From assembly GCF_900753045.1 (NCBI RefSeq), contig NZ_CAADXO010000005.1, positions 1 through 64,000 on the forward strand: a DNA stretch of 64,000 nucleotides, read 5' to 3'. This document shows positions 19,398-28,899 of the stretch, in pieces. The first letter of the stretch is position 1. Every line of letters starts with the position of its first letter. The translations under genes were made by a program, and so were the position numbers. The notes below the pieces were generated by a model, which did not search any database, was not told the origin of the DNA, and worked only from the letters and a program-made list of their open reading frames with translations. This stretch comes from an uncultured Phascolarctobacterium sp. GTDB lineage: Bacteria > Bacillota > Negativicutes > Acidaminococcales > Acidaminococcaceae.

Positions 19398-20528
19398 ATG
19401 CTGAGAAAAATTATTAGCCTGAGCATATCGTTAATTATTATTGTAACCGGACTCATACTAACAAATTTATCTTTACCGTTTTTATCAAATTACTTGGGCT
19501 ATGATTTACACGGCAACGGCTTGATGGGAATTACCTTTGCTACCATGATACTGACTTTACCAGGTCTTTTTATATCTTCCTGGCTTGGGCTGGTATTGGC
19601 ACCATTCATTACAAAATGGCTGTTCAATTACGCTGAACGTCTGACGGTTTCTCTCTCCAGCGTACCTACCAGTGATATTCTGGTAATGATTTTCGGTATC
19701 GGCATCGGTCTGATTTTAGCAAATCTGATAGGCAGTCCTTTTTCCAGACTGCCGGTTATCGGACCGTTTATTCCCATCGTACTAAGCCTTGTACTTTCGG
19801 TTGTCGGTGCTAAGCTGGCTTTGCGTAAGCATAATGATATTGTGGAGTTTTTTAACCGCATTCCTACGCGTAAGTCCGTAAAGCCCGTCGATGAAACAAA
19901 GAGCGTATTGGAGGGCCCTTTGGGGGACCGTCTTTACAGCAGCAATAAATTGCTTGATACCAGCGTCATTATTGACGGACGTGTTATGGATATTATGGCT
20001 GCAGGCTTTTTGGACGGTCAGTTGGTGGTGCCGAATTTTGTGCTGGAGGAGCTGCAGAAGCTGGCGGATTCTTCGGATAATATGAAGCGTGCCAAAGGCC
20101 GTCGCGGTTTGGACCTGGTGCATGATTTGCAGATAAGCTACAAGAACCGTATTCTGGTCGTAGATAACGATTACGATGATCTGGAAGGCGTGGATGCAAA
20201 GCTTGTACGTTTGGCAAGACAGGCTAACGCTGACATTATTACCAATGATTATAACCTGAATAAGGTTGCCGGTATTCAGGGCGTTAAGGTGTTGAATATC
20301 AATGAGCTTGCGAACGCTATTAAACCGGTAGTTGTTGCAGGAGAGAAAATGAACGTATTCCTGGTTAAGGAAGGCAAGGAGCAGGGACAGGCTGTTGCTT
20401 ATCTTGATGACGGTACCATGATCGTTGTAGAAAACGGACGTCACTTCATCGGCCACAGTGCGATTGTTGTTGTAACCAGCGTGCTGCAGACTTCTGCCGG
20501 AAGAATGATTTTCGCAAAAACAAAATAG
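19398..20528 (+). CDS. Membrane PIN/TRAM-domain protein (YacL-like)
   Basis: 376 residues: four hydrophobic segments in the first 150, then a PIN-like nuclease domain (LLDTSVIIDGRV near residue 183 with the first acidic residues, DADIITNDYNLNKVA near 280) and a C-terminal TRAM RNA-binding domain (EGKEQGQAVAYLDDGTMIVVENG). Bacillus YacL has this architecture. It is probably a membrane-bound RNase, but no substrate is known. ATG behind AAAGGAGG; ispD follows after 10 bp. Confidence 0.9.
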   Translation: MLRKIISLSISLIIIVTGLILTNLSLPFLSNYLGYDLHGNGLMGITFATMILTLPGLFISSWLGLVLAPFITKWLFNYAERLTVSLSSVPTSDILVMIFGIGIGLILANLIGSPFSRLPVIGPFIPIVLSLVLSVVGAKLALRKHNDIVEFFNRIPTRKSVKPVDETKSVLEGPLGDRLYSSNKLLDTSVIIDGRVMDIMAAGFLDGQLVVPNFVLEELQKLADSSDNMKRAKGRRGLDLVHDLQISYKNRILVVDNDYDDLEGVDAKLVRLARQANADIITNDYNLNKVAGIQGVKVLNINELANAIKPVVVAGEKMNVFLVKEGKEQGQAVAYLDDGTMIVVENGRHFIGHSAIVVVTSVLQTSAGRMIFAKTK

Positions 20529-20538
20529 GAGCTTTGAG

Positions 20539-21261
20539 ATGGGCAAGGATGAAATTATTGTAATTGTTCCGGCCGCAGGCGCAGGTAAGCGTTTGGGGCT
20601 GGGGATTAATAAGGCCTTTGCTATGCTGAACGGTGCACCGCTTCTGGTGCACTGTCTGCATATGCTGGAGGCAACAGGTCTGGTTAAGCGTGCCGTTGTC
20701 GTGCTGGCACCGCAGGAGGTTGCCGAGGGGCGTGAGCTTTTGGCAGGCTATCAGAAAGATTATTTTCGGACGCTGCCGTTTTGCGTAGTAGCCGGCGGTA
20801 AGGAGCGGCAGGACAGCGTTGCCAATGCGTTGGCCGCAGTAGAGGAAACAGATTGCTATATCGCTGTTCACGATGGCGCGCGTCCCTTTGCGGGACGCGC
20901 TGTTTTTGAACGCACATTGGCTGTTGCTAAGGTGCATGGCGCCGCAATTGCTGCCGTTCCGGTGAAGGATACCATCAAGGTTGTCGGCACCGACGGTATT
21001 GTAACTGCTACGCCTGAGCGCAGTACGCTGATGGCAGTGCAGACACCGCAGATTTTTACTGCGGAACTGCTGAAGCAGGCTTACGCACAGCTGGCAGCAC
21101 ATCCCGCTGCTGTTACCGACGATGCTTCGGTAGTAGAGCTGATGGGCCATAAGGTAGCGACAGCATTGGGACGCTACGAAAATATTAAAATTACTACGCC
21201 GGAGGATTTGCTTTTTGCAGAAAATCTGCTGGCACAACAGGAGCAGGAAGATGGAAAATAA
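20539..21261 (+). CDS. ispD: 2-C-methyl-D-erythritol 4-phosphate cytidylyltransferase
   Basis: Transfers CMP from CTP to MEP in the non-mevalonate isoprenoid pathway. 240 residues with the nucleotide-binding [11 protein letters not shown] loop near residue 10, a HDGARPF motif near residue 115 and the C-terminal KITTPEDL motif. Its last 11 bases overlap ispF, so the two steps are co-translated. Confidence 0.95.
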   Translation: MGKDEIIVIVPAAGAGKRLGLGINKAFAMLNGAPLLVHCLHMLEATGLVKRAVVVLAPQEVAEGRELLAGYQKDYFRTLPFCVVAGGKERQDSVANALAAVEETDCYIAVHDGARPFAGRAVFERTLAVAKVHGAAIAAVPVKDTIKVVGTDGIVTATPERSTLMAVQTPQIFTAELLKQAYAQLAAHPAAVTDDASVVELMGHKVATALGRYENIKITTPEDLLFAENLLAQQEQEDGK

Positions 21262-21751
21262 GATTGTTATACCGCAATTTCGCATCGGCTGCGGCTATGA
21301 TGTACATAAGCTGGTAGAAGACCGTAAATTGATTCTCTGCGGTGTTGAGGTGCCTTATGAAAAAGGCCTTTTGGGACACAGTGATGCAGATGTGGCGTTG
21401 CATGCGCTGATGGATGCGCTTTTGGGCGCTGCGGCCATGGGCGATATCGGCAAGCACTTCCCTGATACGGATGAACGCTTTAAGGGTGCGGACAGCATGC
21501 AGCTGACGCTGCATGTCAAAAAGCTTTTGCAGGAAGAAGGCTGGCAGGTTAATAACGTGGATGTGACGATTATTGCCCAACGCCCGAAGCTGGCAGGCTA
21601 TATTGCCGCAATGCGTACTAATGTTGCCAAGGTTCTGGATGTTGCTGAGTCTGCCGTAAATGTTAAGGCAACAACAACAGAAAAGCTCGGTTTTACAGGC
21701 AGAGGCGAAGGTATTGCCGCTGAAGCTGTGGCGAGCATTGTCAAGATGTGA
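21251..21751 (+). CDS. ispF: 2-C-methyl-D-erythritol 2,4-cyclodiphosphate synthase
   Basis: Forms MEcPP two steps after IspD. 166 residues; zinc ligands D and H in YDVHKL (near residue 15), the [20 protein letters not shown] motif and [15 protein letters not shown] near the C-terminus. The ATG at 21251, inside the ispD end, gives the right family length; the ATG at 21215 would add an unrelated tail of ispD sequence. Confidence 0.95.
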   Translation: MENKIVIPQFRIGCGYDVHKLVEDRKLILCGVEVPYEKGLLGHSDADVALHALMDALLGAAAMGDIGKHFPDTDERFKGADSMQLTLHVKKLLQEEGWQVNNVDVTIIAQRPKLAGYIAAMRTNVAKVLDVAESAVNVKATTTEKLGFTGRGEGIAAEAVASIVKM

Positions 21752-21883
21752 TATAATAATTAGACTGATAAGTGTAATCTGTTTGGATATACCGGTGGAA
21801 GGAAATTTATTTTAGCCGGAGCCGGAGTGATTGTGCTTTTTGGTAAATCTAATGTTAATAGATAAATTTGGAGGGATATATCA

Positions 21884-23359
21884 ATGTGTAATGATGAAGT
21901 TAGAGTAAGATTTGCGCCGAGCCCGACCGGCCCGTTCCATATCGGTGGTGCGCGCAGTGCGCTGTTCAACTATCTGTTGGCCCGCAAAACCGGCGGCAAG
22001 CTGATTCTGCGTATCGAGGATACCGACCGTGAGCGTTCTACTCCGGAATCCGAGGAAAACATCAAGGCTGCTTTGAAGTGGCTTGGTATGGACTGGGATG
22101 AGGGCGTTGATGTTGGCGGACCTAACGGACCGTACCATCAGATGGAGCGTCTTGATATCTACAAAAAATATACCGACAAGCTGCTGGCTGAAGGCAAGGC
22201 ATACTATTGCTACTGCACCGATGAGGAGCTGGAGGAAGAACGCCAGAGCTTGATTAAAGAGGGTAAAATGCCGCGTTATATGGGCAAATGCCGCAACCTG
22301 ACCGAAGAGCAGATTGCTAAATTCAAAGCTGAAGGCCGCAAACCGACCGTTCGCTTCCGTGTTCCTGCCGATCAGCAGATTCTCGTTCGCGACATGGTTC
22401 GTGGCGATGTAGTTTTTGATTCCAATAATATCGGTGATTTCGTTATTGTTAAATCCGACGGTATCCCGACCTATAACTATGCCGTAGTTATCGACGATGC
22501 GCTGATGCATATTACCCACGTAATCCGCGCTGAGGAGCATCTGTCCAACACTCCGCGTCAATGCCTTGTTTATGATGCACTGGGCTTTAAGCAACCGACC
22601 TTCGGTCACATTTCCCTGATTCTGGGCAAGGACCACACCAAAATGAGCAAGCGTCACGGCGCTACCAGTGTTGACCAATATCGTCAGCTGGGCTACCTGC
22701 CGGAAGCTATCAACAACTTCCTGGCACTTCTGGGCTGGGCTCCGAACAGCGAGCAGGAAATTTTCAGCATGGACGAGCTGATTCACGAATTCAGCATGGA
22801 CCGTGTTGCCAAGAACCCCGCTGTTTTCGATATCGACAAGCTGAACTGGATTAACCAGCACTATATGCGTCAGCTGGATGCAGAAGCATTCTTTGAAGCT
22901 GCTAAACAGCACATGATTGCTGCAGGCTACATGACCGGCGAAGAAGAAGGCGAGAAGCTGGCTTGGCTGAAACGCGTTGTAGCAACCGCACAGGAGCACA
23001 TTTCCTATGCTGCACAGATTCCTGAATGCGTAGAAATGTACTTCAACGATGAATTCGATTTTGAAAACGAGGAAACAGAAGCAGTTCTGAAGGCTGAAAC
23101 TGTTCCGACCGTTATTAATATGCTGCTGGAAGAGCTGCCGAAGGTAGAAAACCTGGACAATGCTGCAGTTAAAGCTCTGTTCAAGCAGATTCAGAAAGCA
23201 ACTAAGCTGAAGGGCAAGGATGTATTCATGCCTATCCGTGTTGCTCTGACCGGCAACCAACATGGTCCTGAGCTGGCAGCAATGGTTCCGCTGCTGGGCG
23301 TTGAGCGTACTGCAAAACGTATTAAATCCAGCTTGGCAAAAGCAGGCGTAACTCTTTGA
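21884..23359 (+). CDS. gltX: Glutamyl-tRNA synthetase
   Basis: Class I synthetase that charges tRNA-Glu (and possibly tRNA-Gln if GatCAB is present). 491 residues with HIGG in PTGPFHIGGARSALF (the HIGH signature) and KMSKRHG (KMSKS-like) near residue 257. A Cys-rich pair (CYCTDEE, CRN) marks the possible zinc site of this subclass. No T-box is visible in the 132-bp leader; AGGG serves as RBS. Confidence 0.96.
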   Translation: MCNDEVRVRFAPSPTGPFHIGGARSALFNYLLARKTGGKLILRIEDTDRERSTPESEENIKAALKWLGMDWDEGVDVGGPNGPYHQMERLDIYKKYTDKLLAEGKAYYCYCTDEELEEERQSLIKEGKMPRYMGKCRNLTEEQIAKFKAEGRKPTVRFRVPADQQILVRDMVRGDVVFDSNNIGDFVIVKSDGIPTYNYAVVIDDALMHITHVIRAEEHLSNTPRQCLVYDALGFKQPTFGHISLILGKDHTKMSKRHGATSVDQYRQLGYLPEAINNFLALLGWAPNSEQEIFSMDELIHEFSMDRVAKNPAVFDIDKLNWINQHYMRQLDAEAFFEAAKQHMIAAGYMTGEEEGEKLAWLKRVVATAQEHISYAAQIPECVEMYFNDEFDFENEETEAVLKAETVPTVINMLLEELPKVENLDNAAVKALFKQIQKATKLKGKDVFMPIRVALTGNQHGPELAAMVPLLGVERTAKRIKSSLAKAGVTL

Positions 23360-23458
23360 TTGATGACCGACGATAAGGCTTCTTCTGCTTCGTAACGGCG
23401 TTGCTCGCATCCAAGGCCTTCTTGTCGCTCAGAGAATTTTTGCAAAGGAATAGTTATT

Positions 23459-24904
23459 ATGAGCATTAAAGTATATAACACCTTAACCAAACAAAAAGAA
23501 GAATTCGTACCTATTCATCCCGGTAAAGCCAACATTTATGTTTGCGGTGTTACTCCGTATAACCATCCGCATGTTGGCAATGCGCGTCCGTTCGTAACCT
23601 GGGACGTTATTCGTCGCTTCCTGGAGCACGAAGGCTATGACGTAACCCATGTACAGAACTTTACCGATGTTGATGACAAGATTATCAACACTGCCAATAA
23701 AGAAGGCGTGCAATGGTATGATATCTGCAACCGCTACATTGACTCCTACTTTGAAGTAATGGATAAGCTCAATGTGCGCCGTGCGCATGTTTATCCGCGT
23801 GTATCCGAGCATATCGATGATATCATCAAAACTGTACAATGCCTGATTGACAATGGCTACGGTTATGTTGTTGACGGCGATGTTTTCTACAGTGTAGAAA
23901 AATTTAAATACTATGGTCAGCTTTCCGGCCGTAATCTGGAAGATATGCTGGCTGGCGCGCGTGTAGACGTTGATGACCGCAAGCGTAATCCGATGGATTT
24001 TGCGCTGTGGAAATCCGCTAAACCAGGCGAGCCTGCATGGGAGAGCCCTTGGGGTCCCGGTCGTCCCGGCTGGCATATTGAATGCTCTACCATGAGCATG
24101 AAATATTTGGGTGAAACCTTTGATTTCCATGGTGGCGGCAGTGACTTGATCTTCCCGCATCATGAAAACGAGATTGCCCAATCCGAAGGCTGTACCGGTA
24201 TTCATCCTTTCGTACATTACTGGCTGCACAACGGCTTTATTACCGTTAACGAAGAAAAAATGTCCAAATCTCTGGGCAACTTCTTCATGGTTATCGATAT
24301 CTTAGAGCATTACGATCCGGAAACTCTGCGTTTCTTCATCGTTTCTACTCATTACCGCAGCCCGCTGGACTTCAGCGATGCACGTCTTACCGAAGCACAA
24401 AAGAGCCTTGCACGTCTGCGTCAGGCACAGGAAACCCTGGGTGAGCTGAGCGAAATGCTGAGCGCCGGCCCGACTGCCGAAAGCCTGGCACTGCGCGAGA
24501 AGGTTAAAGAGCTGCGTGAAGCATTCATGGAAGCTATGCGCGATGACTTCAATACTGCGCTGGCTATCAGCCATATGTTTGCCCTGGCTAAGGAAATCAA
24601 CATTTACCACAAGGCAGTTGTTGATGCCGGCATTAAACCGGACGGCAAGCTGGTTGCTATGTTCAACGATGTATTTGCGGAAACCTGCTCCATTATCGGT
24701 GTTCTGGAAAAAACTGCTGCTCCGGCTGCAGAAGAAGCAGGCGACAGCAAGGAAGCCGAGCTGGTGGAAATGCTTATCGCTATGCGTCAGGATGCACGTA
24801 AAAACAAAAATTACGCACTGGCAGATGAGCTGCGCAACAAGCTGAATGAAATCGGCATTGTGCTGCAGGATACTCCGCAAGGCGTAAAGTGGTCTAAGCA
24901 ATAA
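23459..24904 (+). CDS. cysS: Cysteinyl-tRNA synthetase
   Basis: Class I synthetase for tRNA-Cys. 481 residues with the zinc ligand Cys in YVCGVTPYNHPHVGNARPF (HIGH variant) and KMSKSLGNF near residue 268. In Bacillus cysE lies between gltX and cysS; here the 99-bp gap holds no gene and no T-box. The stop overlaps the mrnC start (TAATG). Confidence 0.96.
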   Translation: MSIKVYNTLTKQKEEFVPIHPGKANIYVCGVTPYNHPHVGNARPFVTWDVIRRFLEHEGYDVTHVQNFTDVDDKIINTANKEGVQWYDICNRYIDSYFEVMDKLNVRRAHVYPRVSEHIDDIIKTVQCLIDNGYGYVVDGDVFYSVEKFKYYGQLSGRNLEDMLAGARVDVDDRKRNPMDFALWKSAKPGEPAWESPWGPGRPGWHIECSTMSMKYLGETFDFHGGGSDLIFPHHENEIAQSEGCTGIHPFVHYWLHNGFITVNEEKMSKSLGNFFMVIDILEHYDPETLRFFIVSTHYRSPLDFSDARLTEAQKSLARLRQAQETLGELSEMLSAGPTAESLALREKVKELREAFMEAMRDDFNTALAISHMFALAKEINIYHKAVVDAGIKPDGKLVAMFNDVFAETCSIIGVLEKTAAPAAEEAGDSKEAELVEMLIAMRQDARKNKNYALADELRNKLNEIGIVLQDTPQGVKWSKQ

Positions 24905-25371
24905 TGAAATTTGAACAATACAAAATGCTAAAGGAGCATGCCCTGGCAGCCTGTGCGGCTGCCGGTGCTCCTTTTCCTGCAACTAAGGAAATAAATCCAA
25001 TTCTGCTGGCGTATATCGGTGACGTAGTTTTTTCTATGTATGTCCGTCTGCGCCTTTTGCCGAATTCCAAGCATGTACGCATTGTACATGACATCGGCTC
25101 CAAGATGGTTTCTGCAGTCTGTCAATGTCAGGCAATGCAGCAGCTGGAGGCGGGATTGAGCGAGGAGGAAAGCGTTATTTTCCGTCGCGGACGCAATGCC
25201 AAGTCGATGGTGCCGAAAAGCGCTTCCGTACATGAATACCGCATGGCAACAGCCTTTGAAGCACTCCTGGGCTGGCTCTTCCTTGAAGAACGCGAGGAGC
25301 GCCTGCAGGAGATTATGGATCTTTCCTTTGAGATTATCAGCAAATATATGCAGGAAAATCACAAGAAATAA
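24904..25371 (+). CDS. mrnC: Mini-ribonuclease III
   Basis: 155-residue protein consisting only of an RNase III catalytic domain without the dsRNA-binding domain. The NPILLAYIGDVVFSMYVR helix carries the acidic active-site residue, and the C-terminal FEALLGWLFLE segment carries the second acidic motif. In Bacillus Mini-III matures 23S rRNA ends. The start overlaps the cysS stop, so translation is coupled. Confidence 0.92.
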   Translation: MKFEQYKMLKEHALAACAAAGAPFPATKEINPILLAYIGDVVFSMYVRLRLLPNSKHVRIVHDIGSKMVSAVCQCQAMQQLEAGLSEEESVIFRRGRNAKSMVPKSASVHEYRMATAFEALLGWLFLEEREERLQEIMDLSFEIISKYMQENHKK

Positions 25372-25413
25372 TACCCCTCTATTTGTCTGTTAAAAAGAGA
25401 GGAGATGATAAAT

Positions 25414-26115
25414 ATGATGGTAAAATTAGTACGTCATACGCCGGAGCCGGAGCGCACTGTCGCTATGAGCGCGCGTCTGTGCTATTCACCGATCGGTGCT
25501 GCTCAGCTGGAAGAAAAAATCAGTGATGAGCAGGCAGCGAAGCTGGTACGTAAGTTGGTAAGCATGGGGCACTTGTCCACCTTGGAGCATGTTACCTTTA
25601 CCTTTGCGATTGAAGGTGTGTCCCGCGTTTTGACACATCAGCTGGTGCGCCACCGTATTGCTTCTTATTCCCAGCAATCTCAGCGCTATGTGAAAGAGCA
25701 TGATTTTGAAACAATCGTGCCTGCTTCCATTGCTTCTAAGCCTGAGGCTAAGGCTAAATTCGACAAGCTGATGACTGAGATTCAGGCAATGTATGACGAG
25801 TTTATCGCACTGGATATTCCGGCTGAGGATGCCCGTTATATTCTGCCTAACGCAACAGAAACGAAGATTGTCTGCACGTTTAATGCACGCTCTTTGCTGA
25901 ACTTCTTCAGCCTGCGTTGCTGCACCCGTGCACAATGGGAAATCCGTGCGCTGGCTAATGAGATGCTGCGCCAATGTCAGGCTGTAGCACCGGTTATTTT
26001 TGAAAATGCAGGTCCGACCTGTGTATCCGAAGGTGTTTGTCACGAGGGCGCTATGTCCTGCGGACGTCTGCAGGCAATTTTGGCAGCGAAAGCCAAGGCA
26101 GAGCAAAAGCAGTAA
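25414..26115 (+). CDS. thyX: Flavin-dependent thymidylate synthase
   Basis: Makes dTMP from dUMP with FAD/NADPH and methylene-THF. 233 residues from the ATG at 25414, 9 bp after the GAGAGGAG RBS (an ATG at 25405 abuts the RBS). The ThyX signature [14 protein letters not shown] is present near residue 75, and further conserved NATET and [15 protein letters not shown] segments follow. Use of ThyX rather than ThyA is common in anaerobes. Confidence 0.95.
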   Translation: MMVKLVRHTPEPERTVAMSARLCYSPIGAAQLEEKISDEQAAKLVRKLVSMGHLSTLEHVTFTFAIEGVSRVLTHQLVRHRIASYSQQSQRYVKEHDFETIVPASIASKPEAKAKFDKLMTEIQAMYDEFIALDIPAEDARYILPNATETKIVCTFNARSLLNFFSLRCCTRAQWEIRALANEMLRQCQAVAPVIFENAGPTCVSEGVCHEGAMSCGRLQAILAAKAKAEQKQ

Positions 26116-26124
26116 GGAGAAACT

Positions 26125-26871
26125 ATGGCTGAGCAGAATAATGATTTAATAGCTGGACGTAATGCGGTTAGTGAAGCCTTGCGCAGTCAGCGTTCAATAA
26201 ACAAAATACTTTTGCAGGAAGGCGCTCATGGCGGCAGCCTGGGCGAAATCATTGCTTTGGCAAAGCAAAAGGGTGTGCCTGTAGAAACCGTAAAGGCCGA
26301 AAAGCTGGATAAGCTTGCTAAAGGCCTGCGTCACCAGGGCGTAGCTGCTTTGGCGGCACCGATTGCATTCCGTACTCTGGATGATGTTTTTGCCCGTGCG
26401 GCAGAAAAAAATGAAGAGCCGTTTATTTTGCTTTTGGATGAGCTGCAGGACCCGCAGAACGTGGGTGCGCTTATCCGCAGTGCTGATGCCGCAGGCGTGC
26501 ATGGCGTGCTGATGCCGCGCCGTCGCAGCTGCCCGCTTAACGCTGTTGTGGCTAAGATTTCCGCAGGTGCGGTAGAATATGTACCTGTTGTGCAAATCGG
26601 CAATATCGCCCAGACTATCGAAGAACTTAAGCAGCGCGGCTGCTGGGTTGTCGGCGCTGATATGGATGGCGTTGATTTTTATGCTGCCAATATGAGCGGT
26701 CCGATTGTACTGGTAATCGGCGCTGAAGGCAGAGGCTTAGGCCGACTGGTAAAACAAAAATGTGATGATGTTGTCAGCATTCCGATGAACGGCGGCGTTA
26801 ATTCGTTGAACGCATCGGCTGCGGGTGCTGTTCTGATGTACGAGGTAGTACGTCAACGACATCAATTCTAA
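26125..26871 (+). CDS. rlmB: 23S rRNA (guanosine-2'-O-)-methyltransferase RlmB
   Basis: SPOUT/TrmH-family methylase for G2251 of 23S rRNA. 248 residues: N-terminal substrate-binding domain (GRNAVSEALRS) and C-terminal knotted domain with the three TrmH motifs DPQNVGALIRSADAAG, IGAEGRGL and IPMNGGVNSLNASAA. Same order as Bacillus yacO between the synthetases and yacP. Confidence 0.94.
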   Translation: MAEQNNDLIAGRNAVSEALRSQRSINKILLQEGAHGGSLGEIIALAKQKGVPVETVKAEKLDKLAKGLRHQGVAALAAPIAFRTLDDVFARAAEKNEEPFILLLDELQDPQNVGALIRSADAAGVHGVLMPRRRSCPLNAVVAKISAGAVEYVPVVQIGNIAQTIEELKQRGCWVVGADMDGVDFYAANMSGPIVLVIGAEGRGLGRLVKQKCDDVVSIPMNGGVNSLNASAAGAVLMYEVVRQRHQF

Positions 26872-26883
26872 AGAGGTGAAGGC

Positions 26884-27402
26884 ATGGGCGAATATCTGAT
26901 AATTGATGGGTATAATGTAATTAACGCCTGGAAGGATTTTGCCCAGCTGCGCCAGGAAAACCTGGAGCATGCACGCGAGCTGCTGGTAGCGGGTGTGGCA
27001 GAATATGCTGCCTTTAAGGGCTATCGTGCTTTCGTAGTTTTTGATGCTCAGGAGGTGGCAGGCGCTGCTGCCTCCGAAAAAATTCATGGCATTGACGTTG
27101 TATTTACCGATGAGGGAGAAACAGCGGATTCCTGGATTGAGCGCAGAACCTACGAGCTCAGACGTGCACAGGCAAAGGTTTTCGTTGTCACCAGTGACTA
27201 CGCGGAGCAGATTAACATTTTGGGAGCAGGTGCGTACCGCATTTCCTCCCGAGAATTCCGCGAGCAGTATTATAAGACTAAGAAGGAAATTGCCGAGCGT
27301 CTGCATGTCCCCAGGCGTGCTTTAAACCGCAATGAGCTTGGTGGCAGAGTGAGCGGTCATGTGCTGGCTCATCTGGAAAAATTGCGTCGGGAGAAAAGTT
27401 GA
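26884..27402 (+). CDS. NYN-domain RNase (YacP/Rae1-like)
   Basis: 172 residues with the PIN-like NYN fold: LIIDGYNVINAW at the N-terminus, VVFDAQEV, then VVFTDEGETADSWIER and VVTSDYAEQ with acidic active-site residues. Bacillus Rae1 (YacP) is a ribosome-associated mRNA endonuclease. Neighbouring rlmB and sigH match the Bacillus order. Confidence 0.92.
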   Translation: MGEYLIIDGYNVINAWKDFAQLRQENLEHARELLVAGVAEYAAFKGYRAFVVFDAQEVAGAAASEKIHGIDVVFTDEGETADSWIERRTYELRRAQAKVFVVTSDYAEQINILGAGAYRISSREFREQYYKTKKEIAERLHVPRRALNRNELGGRVSGHVLAHLEKLRREKS

Positions 27403-27519
27403 CGGAAAACACCAGGCAGGATATAATAAAAACACTGATGCTTTTATTATGAAGATATTTGCAATAACTGTTTTGCAAGACAGTGGCAGATAGATAAACA
27501 GACGGAGGATATGCTATTG

Positions 27520-28248
27520 ATGGCTACAGATACTGTAATGCAAAACGATCCCAATGACGCTTTTGCAAAAATGACTGATGAGGAAATCGTTTTAGAATCA
27601 CAACAGCATGATAATGTTTTAGCACAGGAATATCTGTTGCATAAATACAGAAACTTCGTCAGAGCCAAGGCTCGCAGCTATTTTTTAATAGGTGCCGAGC
27701 GTGAAGATATTATTCAGGAAGGCATGATCGGTCTTTATAAGGCTATCCGTGATTTCCGTGCCGATAAGCAGGCATCGTTTCGTGCGTTTGCCGAGCTGTG
27801 TGTAACAAGGCAGATTATTACGGCGATAAAGACTGCTACCAGACAGAAGCATATCCCTCTCAACTCCTATGTATCGCTTAACAAGCCTATTTATGAGGAG
27901 GACAGTGACCGCACGCTGCTGGATGTTATCAGCGGTGTGAAGGTTGCTAATCCGGAGGATATGATTATCAGCCGTGAGGAATTCAGCGATATTGAAAGCA
28001 AGATGAATGATATTCTCAGTGACCTGGAATGGAAGGTTCTGATGAGATATCTTGATGGCAAATCCTATCAGGAAATTGCTGCTGAGCTGGGGCGTCATAT
28101 CAAATCCATTGATAATGCGCTGCAGCGTGTAAAGCGTAAACTTGAAAAATATATCATCAGCAAAGGAGATATTACTGATCTGCGTACAGTTTACAGCGGA
28201 CTGCTGGCTATTGATCCGTATGAGCGTTTCAAGAATAAGAATTCCTGA
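27520..28248 (+). CDS. sigH: RNA polymerase sigma-H-type factor
   Basis: 242-residue sigma-70 family factor of the SigH group. Region 2 (YRNFVRAKARSYFLIGAEREDIIQEGMIGLYKAIRDF) and region 4 (LSDLEWKVLMRYLDGKSYQEIAAELGRHIKSIDNALQRVKRKL) are intact. The ATG at 27520 is preferred because the ATG at 27511 abuts GGAGGAT. A TATAAT at 27421-27426 may be its own -10. In Bacillus SigH drives early sporulation and competence; its role in this lineage is unknown. Confidence 0.9.
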   Translation: MATDTVMQNDPNDAFAKMTDEEIVLESQQHDNVLAQEYLLHKYRNFVRAKARSYFLIGAEREDIIQEGMIGLYKAIRDFRADKQASFRAFAELCVTRQIITAIKTATRQKHIPLNSYVSLNKPIYEEDSDRTLLDVISGVKVANPEDMIISREEFSDIESKMNDILSDLEWKVLMRYLDGKSYQEIAAELGRHIKSIDNALQRVKRKLEKYIISKGDITDLRTVYSGLLAIDPYERFKNKNS

Positions 28249-28284
28249 AAAAGCGGATAATTGATAAAACTGTAACAAAAATCT

Positions 28285-28320
28285 ACATCATTTTGAAATT
28301 TTCAGAATGGTGTTTTTTTA
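28285..28320 (+). terminator. Terminator after sigH
   Basis: ACATCATTTTGAAA pairs (with G-U pairs) to TTTCAGAATGGTGT and is followed by a T-run. Confidence 0.8.
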
Positions 28321-28332
28321 TTAAGAGGATTT

Positions 28333-28361
28333 TTGACAAGTATAGCGAATAGATATATTAA
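28333..28361 (+). promoter_or_regulatory. Promoter of the BrxF-like gene
   Basis: TTGACA at 28333-28338, 17-bp spacer, TATTAA at 28356-28361, 50 bp before the start codon and just after the sigH terminator. Confidence 0.7.
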
Positions 28362-28411
28362 CAAGTCAGTAAAGAAAAATTGACACTTCGGTGTTAGAGG
28401 AGGTTTTTCAA

Positions 28412-28876
28412 ATGAATCAAGTTGAAGAATTAGTGAAGGTTGTAGCAGAGGCTCAGGCCGACAAAGGAAATGTTGTTATTGTTACCGGTAAACCGGGCAG
28501 TGGCAAGAGCAAAGTTTTACGTGAAGCTGCAGAATCTCAAAAATGGACCTACGTTGACTGCCGCATGCTGATCAGTGAGGAATTCCTGGCAATTCCGGCT
28601 GCTGACAGAGGCTTGTATGCTCCTGATATGTTTGCTGATATTCTGGCAAGCTACAATGCAGATGTTATCATTCTTGACAGACTGCAGACCTTGTTTGTAC
28701 CTGTGTTCCACATCAATACCGACAGTCTGATGCGTAAACTGAGCAAAAAGTTTACCATCGTAACCGCATGGCCCGGATACATTGATAACGGTAACCTGTG
28801 CTATGACAAATTTGACGGTACCGAAGCTATCCGTATCAGCCCCGATGGCTTTAAGATCTGGAACGTAGAAGGTTAA
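28412..28876 (+). CDS. Small P-loop ATPase, BrxF-like
   Basis: 154 residues from the ATG at 28412, which has AGAGGAGG upstream; a GTG/TTG extension at 28391 is unlikely. A Walker A loop (TGKPGSGKS) lies near residue 27 and a hydrophobic strand ending in Asp (DVIILDRLQ) near 93 looks like Walker B. The size and the motif spacing resemble BrxF, the small P-loop protein of type 3 BREX phage defence, but no other BREX gene is in the window. It sits between sigH and pfkA, has its own promoter, and is 23 bp from pfkA, so it may be co-transcribed with it. Assignment to BrxF is from memory of the family and is moderate. Confidence 0.6.
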   Translation: MNQVEELVKVVAEAQADKGNVVIVTGKPGSGKSKVLREAAESQKWTYVDCRMLISEEFLAIPAADRGLYAPDMFADILASYNADVIILDRLQTLFVPVFHINTDSLMRKLSKKFTIVTAWPGYIDNGNLCYDKFDGTEAIRISPDGFKIWNVEG

Positions 28877-28899
28877 TAGTTAATAAGCGGAGGCTTGAT

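Noticed and set aside
21881..23410. 509-residue open frame antisense to gltX
   Set aside because: Same reason: mirrors the gltX codon bias and has no domain or RBS.
21752..23458. T-box leaders before gltX or cysS
   Set aside because: No T-box TGGNACC element, specifier loop or paired terminator in either leader.
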